A stretch of DNA of 64,000 bases from Novipirellula caenicola (GTDB lineage Bacteria; Planctomycetota; Planctomycetia; Pirellulales; Pirellulaceae): NCBI RefSeq assembly GCF_039545035.1, contig NZ_BAABRO010000002.1:372001-436000 (forward strand). The letters are read 5' to 3'. Positions 26,101-35,131 of this stretch are shown piece by piece (the stretch's first letter is position 1; each line of letters begins with the position of its first letter). The position numbers and the translations under genes were made by a program. Below the pieces are notes generated by a model, which was given only the letters and a program-made list of their open reading frames with translations, searched no databases and had not been told where the DNA came from.

Positions 26101-27942
26101 TTAGGGCTTGGAAAACACCAACACTGCGTAGGGACCGAACGACAATTTTGCGGTCGCGGGCAAACCGTCGCGGTGCGTTTCTTCGGCCACCACGTCATCG
26201 ACATCTTTATCGGCAAACGCTTCGCTGTAGCCTTTCCAATCCGAGTTGAAACGCAATTTCCAGTGTCCAGCTGCGGGGAAACCAATTTCGTAATCGTCCC
26301 AACTGCGATTTGCAAAATTCGCCAACACCACGACGTCTCCTTCAGGATCCTCGTGGCCAGATCGTACGAACGCGATCACCTTGTCACCATCGTTGACGTG
26401 ATGCACGTGAATGTGCTGGCCCAGCAGACCTCGCGTCGTTCCTTCACGGTTAAGTCGCAATCGAATCAGATCACGAAACAACTGTTTGATCCCTTTGAAT
26501 TGATCGGCACGATCCCAGTCGATTGGGTCCGTGTCGTCGAACCAATCGTCTTCGAGCAACTCTTGCCCCTGGAATAGCATCGGGATTCCTGGGGCGGTCA
26601 GCGCCAACGCTGCGGCAAGCACCGAGCGTTTCTGCGCATGTGCACTCTCTGGGTTTTCTTGGTCGATTTCCGACGGAACTCGCGACTTTCCGTTGGCGAC
26701 TTCGTCATGCGATTCACTGTAGATCACTCGCTGCATCGCATCGTCGTTGTAGCGATGGCACAACGCGTCTCGCACCGCCCACATGTCGCGATGAGCGTCA
26801 TCGATCTGCTGGACCGCTTCGCGGATCGGGTGCACAAACGCAGCATCCCACTGAGTGGAAAATCCCGCACCGCCGTGATCATGCGGCTTGGTCAACCAAT
26901 TGTTCTTTTGAAGATCTTCGGCAACGAGCAAGCAATTGGGGAACTGGTGGGCCAAGTCACGATTGATCCACTGCATCAAACCCCATCCGTCGCTGATGTC
27001 ATCATCACCAATCCCGCTGATCGTGCGGATGTAGGCGGTCATGTCATAACGCAGCCCATCGACATGGTAGTCTTCGAGCCACATTTTTGCGTTGTCGTAG
27101 ATAAATTGCCGCACTTCGCCACGACCGTAATCGGGACGGGTTTCGCCCCACGGAGTCGAAGAACGATGGTCATTGTAGAAATAGATTCCGCCTTTGTCGT
27201 TTTCGCTCCAGCCATCGAAACGCCACAAATCCAAATCGCTCGGACCAAAGTGGTTGTAAACCACATCCATTACCACTGCGAAACCGTGGGCATGAGCCTG
27301 CTTGACAAAGTCCTTCAGCGCCAGCGGGCCGCCGTACGCACTTTCAACGGCAAAAATGTGCGCCGGATTGTAGCCCCACGAAAGGTCACCGGCGAATTCC
27401 GCCACTGGCATGATTTGCAGCACATTGACCCCGAGTTGTTTTAGATGGGGAAGTCGTTTGATCGTGTCGTCGAACGACCCCGGTTGATCCTCGTCACTGC
27501 GATGGAACGTGCCAATGTGCATCTCGTAGATGACGATTTCGTTGTGATTGGGCATCTGAAAATCATCCCCTTCCCAATCATATGCAGAGTCGTGAATGAC
27601 TCCTTTGCCGACCGAGTTGGTTACCTCGCGTGCATAGGGGTCGATGCGATCGAATGTCTGGTCGCCGTTGGTGATTTGGAACTTGTATCCCTGGCCGGCT
27701 TCCGCCCCCTCGACGTTGCCGTACCAGTACCCGTTGCCTTCGTTTTGCAAAGGATGACGGTCCCCCGACCAATCGTTGAAGTCCCCGATTACGCTGACGC
27801 GATCCGCGTGCGGCGCCCAGACGCGGAACGCGACTCCGTTGTCATGAAGGATGGCTCCCATGCCCGCCAAGTTGGTTTGTTCGTTTTGGTTGGCAGCGTT
27901 TGATGCTTCGGATGCTGATTCGGGCGAGATGGCGATTGACAT
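26101..27942 (-). CDS. GH13 alpha-glucan branching-type enzyme
   Basis: 613 residues from the ATG at 27942, chosen because AAGGAA stands a few bases upstream; an open extension to 28059 lacks family similarity. The N-terminal CBM48-like domain (about 30-120; VAFRVWAPHADRVSVIGDFNDW) is followed by the GH13 barrel: VVMDVVYNHFGP, nucleophile Asp300 in DGLRYDMTA, acid/base Glu342 in LLVAEDLQ, and Asp413 in ESHDEVANGK. A beta-sandwich domain ends the protein. The architecture matches 1,4-alpha-glucan branching enzymes and related GH13 enzymes; trehalohydrolase-type activity cannot be excluded. No signal peptide, so cytoplasmic, probably acting in glycogen synthesis. A palindrome at 28035-28054 may regulate it. 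Confidence 0.75.
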   Translation of the reverse strand: MSIAISPESASEASNAANQNEQTNLAGMGAILHDNGVAFRVWAPHADRVSVIGDFNDWSGDRHPLQNEGNGYWYGNVEGAEAGQGYKFQITNGDQTFDRIDPYAREVTNSVGKGVIHDSAYDWEGDDFQMPNHNEIVIYEMHIGTFHRSDEDQPGSFDDTIKRLPHLKQLGVNVLQIMPVAEFAGDLSWGYNPAHIFAVESAYGGPLALKDFVKQAHAHGFAVVMDVVYNHFGPSDLDLWRFDGWSENDKGGIYFYNDHRSSTPWGETRPDYGRGEVRQFIYDNAKMWLEDYHVDGLRYDMTAYIRTISGIGDDDISDGWGLMQWINRDLAHQFPNCLLVAEDLQKNNWLTKPHDHGGAGFSTQWDAAFVHPIREAVQQIDDAHRDMWAVRDALCHRYNDDAMQRVIYSESHDEVANGKSRVPSEIDQENPESAHAQKRSVLAAALALTAPGIPMLFQGQELLEDDWFDDTDPIDWDRADQFKGIKQLFRDLIRLRLNREGTTRGLLGQHIHVHHVNDGDKVIAFVRSGHEDPEGDVVVLANFANRSWDDYEIGFPAAGHWKLRFNSDWKGYSEAFADKDVDDVVAEETHRDGLPATAKLSFGPYAVLVFSKP

Positions 27943-28034
27943 GGACGTTCCTTGAAAGATGGATGATGCACGCCCAGCAACTCGAGAGCGGCGAATTGCT
28001 TTACGCAAAGAGTGTGCCGAAGTTTTCGCACCAC

Positions 28035-28054
28035 GACCAAATCGATATTTGGTC
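28035..28054. promoter_or_regulatory. Palindromic operator-like site upstream of the GH13 gene
   Basis: GACCAAAT-CGAT-ATTTGGTC is a perfect 8-bp-arm inverted repeat about 93 bases upstream of the GH13 start. It lies in the 361-bp divergent region shared with the alpha/beta hydrolase gene and has the size of a dimeric-repressor operator. Function is inferred from symmetry and position only. Confidence 0.45.
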
Positions 28055-28303
28055 ACCATCCCGATCAGGGGTAGTTGGGGGCACGTGCTACATCATCAGG
28101 GGCCGCATAAACGCGGATTGATTGATACAGGGCGTAGGATCATGAACGTTATCATCATACGACTGCAGAAGACGGCGAACGGAACACGTCGACGTGGACC
28201 GATACGTCGTTCACACCCCCAATGCTCGACGAATTCACTTGTTACGCATAAAGTAGACCGAGCCACTTCATCCTCGAAACCGTGATTGTTGATTGTGTTT
28301 GCC

Positions 28304-28942
28304 ATGCCAAACGATTCGAGTTCAACAGCATCGACACCGCCGAATGGTTCTGTGGGCATGATTGACAAGGTACTGCTGATCCCTGGTTTTTGTGAGCCGC
28401 CGTTGTTTTTATGGCCACTGAAGCTTGCGTTACAACGTCATTGTGACGACGTCCAACTGTGGCCCGATCGCCTGATCTTTCGCGACCTCGAAGAAAGCGT
28501 TGCTCGACTACAACGCACATTGCAAGAACATCAATCGGGTGGTGCAATTGCGTTGGTCACGCATAGCTTTGGTGATTGGGTCGCGCGTCGGGCCATCACC
28601 GCGAGCCGATCGCATCAAGTATCCTCGCTTGTTTCGATCGCTCCGGTCATGCAGGCAGGCTTGGTCCCCGACTTATTGCATCACGCCACGGGTGACGTGA
28701 TCCCCGAGGTTGCCGTGATGGGCGATCCGGTGCGGGCGAATTGCGACGCCGACGTTGACGCCAGCGTGCGGCGATTGGTGATTTGGGCAAGCATGGATCT
28801 GTATGTCCGCCCGGTTGAAATCGATGAGCATCCCAACGCGACGGTACACCATTTGATCGGCTCGCATTTGACGGTGGCGATGCAGCCCAATTCGCTTCGC
28901 CTGATCTCACAATTTTTGTTTCCCGCCTCAGACATTCGCTAG
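28304..28942 (+). CDS. Alpha/beta hydrolase family protein
   Basis: 212 residues from the ATG at 28304; a TTG at 28286 is also in frame. Fold markers: an early strand and oxyanion region KVLLIPGFCEPPLFLWPL, the nucleophile elbow VTHSFGDWVA (Ser about 104, a variant of G-x-S-x-G in which the first Gly is Thr), a strand with VSIAPV, and a C-terminal histidine in IGSHLTVAMQP. It is therefore probably a serine hydrolase, small like the RBBP9/YdeN group. There is no signal peptide and the substrate is unknown. It is divergent from the GH13 gene with no co-directional neighbour at close distance. Confidence 0.65.
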   Translation: MPNDSSSTASTPPNGSVGMIDKVLLIPGFCEPPLFLWPLKLALQRHCDDVQLWPDRLIFRDLEESVARLQRTLQEHQSGGAIALVTHSFGDWVARRAITASRSHQVSSLVSIAPVMQAGLVPDLLHHATGDVIPEVAVMGDPVRANCDADVDASVRRLVIWASMDLYVRPVEIDEHPNATVHHLIGSHLTVAMQPNSLRLISQFLFPASDIR

Positions 28943-29059
28943 CACGTCGCTGCGGGCCACGCAGGAAAGGCTTTGCGTGCGGCATCGGATGGCGGACCGC
29001 GACGCTCGCAGCACCGCCAAGCTAGACAGATGGAAATCGTTCAGAGGCCGATGGACGTT

Positions 29060-29353
29060 TTAGTCGACGTTCACGTCCACTCCGCCATTGCCAACATTCA
29101 CGTCCACGTCATCAATCGCCTCACGGAGATTTTCGCGGCGTTCTTGTCGACGCTCGATGCGGTTGTCGGCGGCGGAATCACTGAGCGGAGCGTCCGCGGC
29201 ATCAATGTCAATATCGACGCCCTCGTCGTCGTCGACTGCAGGGGCAGGGGCTGCGGGACTAACCGCACCCGACGTGCCTCCTTGTTCGACATCGCAGCCG
29301 GCCAGACCAACCGAGGCGACGAGAACCATCGCGAGTAACAACGAATTTTTCAT
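29060..29353 (-). CDS. Small lipoprotein of unknown function
   Basis: 97 residues from the ATG at 29353, preceded by AGGTGAAGG; a GTG at 29368 would add five residues. The signal peptide MKNSLLLAMVLVASVGLAGC ends in a clear lipobox (LAGC), so the mature protein is lipid-anchored. The rest is low-complexity and acidic: Ala/Pro-rich linker, VDDDEGVDIDIDAADAP, a charged helix RIERRQERRENLREAIDD, then VDVNVGNGGVDVNVD. I recognise no domain. Its neighbour on the same strand is the PRC-barrel protein, 178 bp upstream. Confidence 0.7.
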   Translation of the reverse strand: MKNSLLLAMVLVASVGLAGCDVEQGGTSGAVSPAAPAPAVDDDEGVDIDIDAADAPLSDSAADNRIERRQERRENLREAIDDVDVNVGNGGVDVNVD

Positions 29354-29531
29354 ATTTTTTACCTTCACCTAGATGACTTGAAACCAATTGACAGAGAGTT
29401 TGACCGTGTTGCGTTTTTGAGTGGCGTGATGGGGAGGCGTGATCGTGCGTGTCAAAAAAATCGCCACGAGGGCAGCGTGCCTCTCGTGACGAAATGATGT
29501 TGCGAACCGACATTAGCCGGATTCAATCGAG

Positions 29532-30167
29532 CTATTGGTTGTCGGTTTCGACGTCTTCGCGATTCGCACGGTTTCCGCGGTTCTCGCGATTCACACGATT
29601 CTGGCGGTTTTCGCGTAACATGCGATCCTTGGCGTCTTCGTTACGGTTGACGTTGTATCGCTTGTCCAGATCGCGGGCCCATGCTCGGTCAGCCATGTTG
29701 GGCCAATTGTCCTCATCAAATCCCTGCTGGCCTTCGAGCTGTTCCTTGGTAACGTTCAAGATCAAGACATAGTCGTCCGAATCGATGCCGTCACCCTCGT
29801 CCAGTTCATCGGGATCGACCTGCACCCGAAACGCTTCAAAGGGAACGGCAAACAGTTTGTTGCCCATGCCCAAAAATCCACCATACGTGACGGCCGCGTA
29901 GCGGACCTTGCCCGTCCTTGCGTCGAGCACAATATCCTTGATCTCGCCCACGCTTTCGCCTTGCGAGTTTTGGATGTTGTAGCCGATCAATTGGCTGACT
30001 CGGATCGTGGTCCCTTGCGTCTTGTCATCCAACTGGCCTACGTTGGCTCGATCGCGATTGCGAGCGACGTCACGATCTTGGTTGCGAGCTTCCTGTGCCG
30101 ATGCCACGTCAAACGACAACGCGGCTAATGCGATTGTCAAAATCGCATATCGTAATGTTGCCTTCAT
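29532..30167 (-). CDS. Secreted PRC-barrel domain protein
   Basis: 211 residues with a signal peptide (MKATLRYAILTIALAALSFDVASA). The PRC-barrel domain spans about residues 53-140: IRVSQLIGYNIQNSQGESVGEIKDIVLDARTGKVRYAAVTYGG, then KLFAVPFEAFRV. The C-terminus (about 160-211) is rich in Asn, Arg and Glu, with NREN/NRVN-like repeats. PRC-barrel proteins of this exported kind often accompany envelope stress responses; the exact role is unknown. Confidence 0.8.
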   Translation of the reverse strand: MKATLRYAILTIALAALSFDVASAQEARNQDRDVARNRDRANVGQLDDKTQGTTIRVSQLIGYNIQNSQGESVGEIKDIVLDARTGKVRYAAVTYGGFLGMGNKLFAVPFEAFRVQVDPDELDEGDGIDSDDYVLILNVTKEQLEGQQGFDEDNWPNMADRAWARDLDKRYNVNRNEDAKDRMLRENRQNRVNRENRGNRANREDVETDNQ

Positions 30168-30614
30168 TCAAATTTCTCCGAGTAAGAAAGAGAGAGAGGG
30201 GGGAACGTGTATCGAAAAATGCTGACTCCGCTAGAGAAGTCGCCCAATTCGCCGAGATTGCCATTGAGATCGGGTCGCGAACAAGCATTTCAATTGCTGC
30301 TAACAAAATGCTGCTGCCAAGGCGAATGCATTTTGTGGACCAATCGATTGCGTCGACGGACACGATCCCTAAACGAGGTAAAGGGATCGCATTGGAGCAT
30401 CATCGCGGAGGATCCCGCCGCTTGGGTCGCGAACGCGTGAACCTCAATCGATCAGCCGGATGATTGCGAATCGCTCACAATGATGCGGCGGCAATCAACG
30501 CCGGTCCCACCAGTCACGCCGGTTTGCAGTCGTCGCTCGGCGCGGGAATTGCGAGTCGCTTCCTAGCAAAGCAACTGTGCCCCGTTCTATTCCGCGACGA
30601 TCAAGGTGATTCCG
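30168..30614. other. 447-bp intergenic region
   Basis: Divergent spacer between the PRC-barrel gene and the CAP-domain gene. No open frame with protein character, RNA gene or strong repeat was seen. Promoters for both flanking genes are expected here, but no consensus pair was convincing. Confidence 0.4.
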
Positions 30615-31340
30615 ATGTGGCGATTCCAATCCTGTTTTCTCATGCTGTGTGTTGCCATTGCGCCGTCATCCGCGAGATCAGCAGATCCATCGCCGGACGA
30701 CACATTGATCCAGCAAGTCGAACAGGCGATCGTCAAACAGACGAATGAATTTCGCAGCAAGCATGATCTCAACGAGGTGACCCGCGACGAAAATCTAACG
30801 AAGAGCGCCTCGGATTTCGCAGCCTTCATGGCACGAACTGGCAAGTACGGCCATAATGCGGATGGGCAAACGCCGGCCCAACGCGCCAAAGCAGCTGGCT
30901 ATACCTACTGTGTCATTCGCGAAAACATTGCCTATCGCACCAATACCGGCGACGTCACTGCCGAAAGTTTGATTGACATTTTTGTACAGGGGTGGATTGA
31001 TTCGCCGCCTCACCGTGAAAACATGCTGGCAGAATACGTCACCGACACCGGGGTCGCTGTCGCCACGACCGACGGCGTCACCTATTACGCCGTCCAGTTG
31101 TTTGGACGCCCCAAATCGCGAGCGATCAAGATCACGATTCGCAATGAATCCGCCGAACTGAAGACCGTGATCAGCGAGGCCAATGACAGCCAGGACGAGA
31201 TCGAGATGCCGCCTCGGACGATCATCAAAATGACTCGCTGTTTCCCCACCACGCTCTGGCTAAAGGACACCGATGCAGAAATGCGATTGACCGAATCGAG
31301 CGAGTTGCTGCTGACCGACGAGGGAATCCAGAGAAAATAG
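30615..31340 (+). CDS. CAP/SCP-like secreted protein
   Basis: 241 residues from the ATG at 30615; AAGGTG lies just upstream, and a GTG at 30606 is an alternative. Residues 1-23 form a signal peptide (CFLMLCVAIAPSSARSA). The CAP domain (about 35-165) shows TNEFRSKHDLNEV, LTKSASDFAAFMARTGKYGHN, NIAYRTNTG, and WIDSPPHRENMLAEYVTDTGVAV followed by YAVQLFG, the normal bacterial CAP layout. The expected His and Glu of the CAP cavity are represented by KYGHN and IRENIA. A C-terminal extension (170-241) is beta-rich and unrecognised. Exported; role unknown. Confidence 0.85.
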   Translation: MWRFQSCFLMLCVAIAPSSARSADPSPDDTLIQQVEQAIVKQTNEFRSKHDLNEVTRDENLTKSASDFAAFMARTGKYGHNADGQTPAQRAKAAGYTYCVIRENIAYRTNTGDVTAESLIDIFVQGWIDSPPHRENMLAEYVTDTGVAVATTDGVTYYAVQLFGRPKSRAIKITIRNESAELKTVISEANDSQDEIEMPPRTIIKMTRCFPTTLWLKDTDAEMRLTESSELLLTDEGIQRK

Positions 31341-31844
31341 CGGGTCGGGCGAATTTTGGTCGCCACGGACTTTTCTTGATCGCGAACTTCTCATCACCCT
31401 AATCTTCACTCCACCGCTAAATGGCTAAACACCGGGCGGACTGGCAAACACCGGGCGGACTGGCAAACACCGGGCGGACTGGCGAACACTGGCAGCCTGG
31501 CAAAAACGCGAGCGGCGAAGTCAGTCACGCGGATCCTCAGACTCCCTTGGGTCGCATCTACCGCCGCAAAACGCACCGGCATGATCGCCCTAAAAAGTCG
31601 CAAGCCCCGAAGCGGCGGGAGCGACCGTCATTGACAGGTCGGCGACAATCGCGGAATCGAGGTCACTGGCTGCGACTTCTGCTAGCTTTTTGGGGGGAAT
31701 GTTTTGCCACATCTGAGGTTTTTTAGCGTGCATTGGTCGCTGGCAATGCGATAATGCCAGATCGCGGCACGCCAGTTGCGTTCGTTTTGAACTCAGCCTG
31801 ATCGACAATCAACCTTACTAGTATGTAGAATCTTGGAATCACCG
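31341..31844. other. 500-bp intergenic region with a short tandem repeat
   Basis: Contains three copies of a 19-bp repeat (31423-31480) and, near the right end, the presumed promoter of the NtrC-type gene. An ATG-initiated frame (31421-31726) covers the repeat but has no protein-like composition. Confidence 0.4.
31423..31480. repeat. Three tandem 19-bp repeats
   Basis: The unit GGCAAACACCGGGCGGACT is repeated at 31443-31461 and 31462-31480, preceded by a 20-base variant (31423-31442) and followed by a degenerate fourth copy starting GGCGAACACTGG. It is a microsatellite-like variable-number candidate. Confidence 0.8.
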
Positions 31845-33374
31845 ATGGATGATCGCGTCGCCACTCTTAATCCAAATCCTCAGCCCACTCCTATTCCTAA
31901 GTCCAAGTGGTCAAAGCCCATGCCCAGCGTTCTGGTCATTGATGACGATCGCGCAATTTTAGCGCTGACCGAAAAGGCACTCTCAACGATTGCGGATGTT
32001 GAAACCGCAGCGACCGCCAAAGAAGGTCTTGAAAAATTACGTGCCGGTGCGTTCGATACCGTGTTGCTTGACATTCAATTGCCAGACCAAAACGGGTTGG
32101 CGGTTTACTGCGAGATCCGAGAATACGATCGCCGTATCCCGGTGGTCTTTATGACCGTCGAAGCGGCCAGTAGCACCGCGATCGAAGCGATGCAGCTCGG
32201 TGCGTTTGACTACATCGGAAAACCTTTGTCGGTCGAACCGCTTCGTGATCTAATCGAAAAGGCGATCGAACAACGCCAAATCAGCAGCGTTCCGGTGGCA
32301 ATCAGTGCTGATGACAAGTCACCTGGAGAATCAGGCGAGCTGTTCATTGGCCGATCGCCAGCCATGCTGAGTGTTTTCAAAGCAATCGGAAAAGTCAGCA
32401 AGCAAGACGTCCCGATTTTAATCCGCGGCGAGAGCGGAACCGGTAAAGAGTTGGTTGCGCGTGCGTTGTATCAATACAGTCACCGCAGCGACGAAATTTT
32501 CTTGGCGGTCAACTGCGCAGCGCTTCCCGACAATCTGCTTGAAAGCGAATTGTTCGGACATGAAAAGGGAGCGTTCACGGGGGCCGAATCACGACGGATC
32601 GGTAAGTTCGAACAATGCAACGGCGGCACGCTGTTTTTGGACGAAATCGGCGACATGGCCCCTTCGGTTCAAGCCAAGGTGCTGCGTGTATTGCAGGAAC
32701 AGCGATTCGAGCGAGTCGGTGGAAACAAAGAGCTGACAACGGACGTGCGAATCATCGCGGCGACGAACCGGCCGCTTGAACAGATGGTCGCCGATGGCGA
32801 TTACCGCGAAGACCTACTGTACCGATTGAACGGAGTCACGATTGAACTGCCGCCGCTTCGCGAGCGGCTAAGCGACGTCCCTGCCCTTGTACAGTTTTTC
32901 ATGGCACAGGCAAAGAAAGAGTTCAACAAACCCGATCTTGAAGGCTTGTCTCCCGAGGCGGCAGAGTTGTTCGAGGGCTACCACTGGCCTGGCAACGTGC
33001 GTCAATTGCGAGCCGTGATTCGCCGATGCGTGCTGGATACCGTGATGCCGGTCATCACGCCAGACGGATTGCCAAAGGAAATCACGCGAATCAAGGCCGT
33101 CGACAACGCCCCCGGTGGTGCTCCAGCGTCCCCGGAAACGCTCGATGGTGCCGGTTTGCCGCAGTTGGTTAAACGGCTGCTGGCCGAAAAATCGACCGAC
33201 GTCTATGCCGAAGCGACGCAGTACATGGAAAAGTACGTGATCACCGAAGTGCTGAAATCGACGGGCGGCAATCAAAGCCAGGCGGCTGAGATCCTGGGAA
33301 TCACGCGTGGAAAACTGCGAGACCGAATCACGACGTTCGACATCTCGTTGACCAGCAACGTGCAAATCGGCTAG
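31845..33374 (+). CDS. Sigma-54-dependent NtrC-family response regulator
   Basis: 509 residues from the ATG at 31845; a TTG at 31833 is also in frame. The receiver domain (about 27-145) has VLVIDDDRA and [12 protein letters not shown], with phospho-acceptor Asp76. The AAA+ domain (about 165-400) has Walker A GESGTGKE, the sigma-54 contact loop [10 protein letters not shown], Walker [13 protein letters not shown] and the arginine-finger region [11 protein letters not shown] Fis-type helix-turn-helix ends the protein ([22 protein letters not shown]). It should activate sigma-54 promoters when phosphorylated. No cognate kinase is adjacent, though four histidine kinases lie within the window. Two hairpins follow the stop codon. 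Confidence 0.93.
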   Translation: MDDRVATLNPNPQPTPIPKSKWSKPMPSVLVIDDDRAILALTEKALSTIADVETAATAKEGLEKLRAGAFDTVLLDIQLPDQNGLAVYCEIREYDRRIPVVFMTVEAASSTAIEAMQLGAFDYIGKPLSVEPLRDLIEKAIEQRQISSVPVAISADDKSPGESGELFIGRSPAMLSVFKAIGKVSKQDVPILIRGESGTGKELVARALYQYSHRSDEIFLAVNCAALPDNLLESELFGHEKGAFTGAESRRIGKFEQCNGGTLFLDEIGDMAPSVQAKVLRVLQEQRFERVGGNKELTTDVRIIAATNRPLEQMVADGDYREDLLYRLNGVTIELPPLRERLSDVPALVQFFMAQAKKEFNKPDLEGLSPEAAELFEGYHWPGNVRQLRAVIRRCVLDTVMPVITPDGLPKEITRIKAVDNAPGGAPASPETLDGAGLPQLVKRLLAEKSTDVYAEATQYMEKYVITEVLKSTGGNQSQAAEILGITRGKLRDRITTFDISLTSNVQIG

Positions 33375-33381
33375 CCGTAGT

Positions 33382-33440
33382 GCAGGCTGCTAGCCTGCAA
33401 CGAAAACACATTGGCACAGGCTGCGGGGTCAGCCTGTGCC
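33382..33440. repeat. Pair of palindromic intergenic hairpins
   Basis: GCAGGCT-GCT-AGCCTGC (33382-33398) and GGCACAGGCTG-CGGGGT-CAGCCTGTGCC (33413-33440) are perfect hairpins starting 8 bases after the NtrC-type stop codon. The two share a core (CAGGCTG/AGCCTG). No T tract follows, so they resemble dispersed palindromic repeats as much as terminators. Confidence 0.7.
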
Positions 33441-33522
33441 ACTTATCAAAATGCCTGAGCGATTGGTTGAACTGCGATTGCCATTCGCTGCACAGCCAGT
33501 TTCATTCGCCGCAGTGCGTGGG

Positions 33523-34011
33523 CTATTTGTCGAATTGTTCGAGCGAAGTTGGCGGTACGGTTCGCAGCATCGCCGCGGCTTCATTCACCCGGATCGCGTC
33601 TCCGGTAACGATGACCAACACAGAACCGTCGCGGACCTTAGCCTCGTATTGAGCGGCGACATCGTGCTCGATTCCCCAGCGACTGACGGCACTCATCAGA
33701 CTGCCGCCCACCGCTCCGGCCGCCATGCCAACGATCGGCCCGGCGACCAACATCGGTCCGATCATGGTCATCGTGCCCAGCGCCGCTCCGAGCGTCCCGC
33801 CCGCCAACGTGGAAGCGGCGGTTGTCTTTTCGGCCGACAATCCACTTTCGTTCGTCTCAGTCGCTTGCCGCAGCTCTGATAGATTTTCATCCGAAGCGTG
33901 GGTCACGATCGAAACTTCCTCGGTCGTGAAATCTGCGGTTTCGAGCACTTCGATTGCGGTACGGAATTTTTCGCTGTTGTTGAACTCGGCAATCAAACAT
34001 TTCTCACTCAT
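33523..34011 (-). CDS. YflT/low-temperature-induced-like stress protein
   Basis: 162 residues. The N-terminal part (MSEKCLIAEFNNSEKFRTAIEVLETADFTTEEVSIVTHAS) resembles the YflT general-stress domain, which binds an unknown partner. The middle (about 68-110) is a Gly/Ala-rich hydrophobic hairpin (AGGTLGAALGTMTMIGPMLVAGPIVGM) of the kind called glycine zipper. The C-terminus (IEHDVAAQYEAKVRDGSVLVIV) is a small alpha/beta unit. The ATG overlaps the stop codon of the zinc-ribbon gene as ATGA, so both are probably translated together. A role in stress tolerance is by family only. Confidence 0.65.
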   Translation of the reverse strand: MSEKCLIAEFNNSEKFRTAIEVLETADFTTEEVSIVTHASDENLSELRQATETNESGLSAEKTTAASTLAGGTLGAALGTMTMIGPMLVAGPIVGMAAGAVGGSLMSAVSRWGIEHDVAAQYEAKVRDGSVLVIVTGDAIRVNEAAAMLRTVPPTSLEQFDK

Positions 34012-34232
34012 CGACGGTCATCCTTAATCTCGGGCGCATTGGGCTGCAGCGACTCATTTGACTCGCCCGGAAAGTCAATCTGCGAGTGCCGCGTGGGGGT
34101 GATATCACCAGGGTGTTCGACATAGATTTTTTCGCCGCACTGCGGGCACGCGACCGCTCGGTCATCCACGTGTTTCCCGCAATGAGGACACGGCACTTGG
34201 TTCAGCGGAGCGTTATCGGTTTGAGCATCCAT
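34008..34232 (-). CDS. Small zinc-ribbon protein
   Basis: 74 residues from the ATG at 34232, with AGGAG 7 bases upstream. Residues 14-35 carry two CxxC knuckles, CPHC and CPQC, typical of zinc ribbons (VPCPHCGKHVDDRAVACPQCG). The rest is short and polar. It may bind nucleic acid or act as an adaptor; nothing more is visible. Its stop codon overlaps the start of the YflT-like gene. Confidence 0.75.
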   Translation of the reverse strand: MDAQTDNAPLNQVPCPHCGKHVDDRAVACPQCGEKIYVEHPGDITPTRHSQIDFPGESNESLQPNAPEIKDDRR

Positions 34233-34262
34233 CAAGATCTCCTGTTGGTCGATGTTGCGAGC

Positions 34263-34934
34263 TTAGTAGTCGACTCGCTCGTCGGCGGCATCGAACCGCG
34301 CGTCATAAGCGATCTGATCCAAGTAGCCTTTCAGCGCGACGACTTCGTTGCTGTCGAGCTTATCCTGGATCGATTCGACCGATTCACGCATCAGATCGAT
34401 CATCCGCTGGACCTTTAAATAGTCCATGCGTCGGTACGTGTGACCAGGGCTACTGCGTTTTGCCAAGGTTTCTTCGATTGGTTTTCGATACGGTTTCAGC
34501 GCGTCGTGATCCAAAGGCTTGGGCCAATAGAGTTGTCCGGTTTGGCGATTGATCTGATTTTCACTCAAACGATCCGGAGCCGCCTGTTTTGCTAATCGTC
34601 GAGCCTTCTCGTCATCGATCGTGCCCCTTGCGTCGGGCTGTGAATCCGCACGCAATTCTTGCAATTCATAATACTGCTCGACGCTCTCTTCGCGGTTTTG
34701 TAGCCGCATTTCGAGTGCTCGCTGCAATTGCACCGCGGACATCGACCGCAGTAACGCTCCCTTGCCAAGCCCACGAGCGTAATCACCGCTTGATTCCAAA
34801 ATGTCACCTTGGGCGGTGGACGCTTCATCGTCGCCGAACAGCCCGTCGTCGGCCGACGCGGTCCGAGTCACGAAGCACGCGGGCCCCGCCAAAACAATCG
34901 CTAAAGCAAAGGGAAGTAGTCGTAAAACACGCAT
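34263..34934 (-). CDS. Secreted planctomycete protein of unknown function
   Basis: 223 residues with a signal peptide (MRVLRLLPFALAIVLAGPACFVTRTASA); the Cys of AGPAC could also serve as a lipobox cysteine. The mature part is mostly helical and charged: IDDEKARRLAKQAAPDRLSENQI, then LYWPKPLDHDALKPYRKPIEETL, then IQDKLDSNEVVALKGYLDQI. I recognise no domain. It precedes the zinc-ribbon gene by 30 bp on the same strand and is probably cotranscribed with it. Confidence 0.65.
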   Translation of the reverse strand: MRVLRLLPFALAIVLAGPACFVTRTASADDGLFGDDEASTAQGDILESSGDYARGLGKGALLRSMSAVQLQRALEMRLQNREESVEQYYELQELRADSQPDARGTIDDEKARRLAKQAAPDRLSENQINRQTGQLYWPKPLDHDALKPYRKPIEETLAKRSSPGHTYRRMDYLKVQRMIDLMRESVESIQDKLDSNEVVALKGYLDQIAYDARFDAADERVDY

Positions 34935-35131
34935 GATCGCGGACTCATCAAAAAGGGAAATGGACTATATCAATCGAAAACAGATTGCTTCTCGAATCGC
35001 GAAGCAACCTGTGATCATCGAAGGCTCTTTTGAACCTCCTTTTATTCTCAACTAACTCATTCTCAACTAACTCGACGCAAACCGTGTTCCACCGCGATGA
35101 CCGCGGCGGAATCGCCGGCCGCGTGACAGGT

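Noticed and set aside
31421-31726. 101-codon frame after the CAP-domain gene
   Set aside because: It runs through the 19-bp repeat and is rich in Arg and His with no recognisable domain or ribosome binding site.
33382-33440. Rho-independent terminator of the NtrC-type gene
   Set aside because: The hairpins are strong but no T run follows; listed as palindromic repeats.
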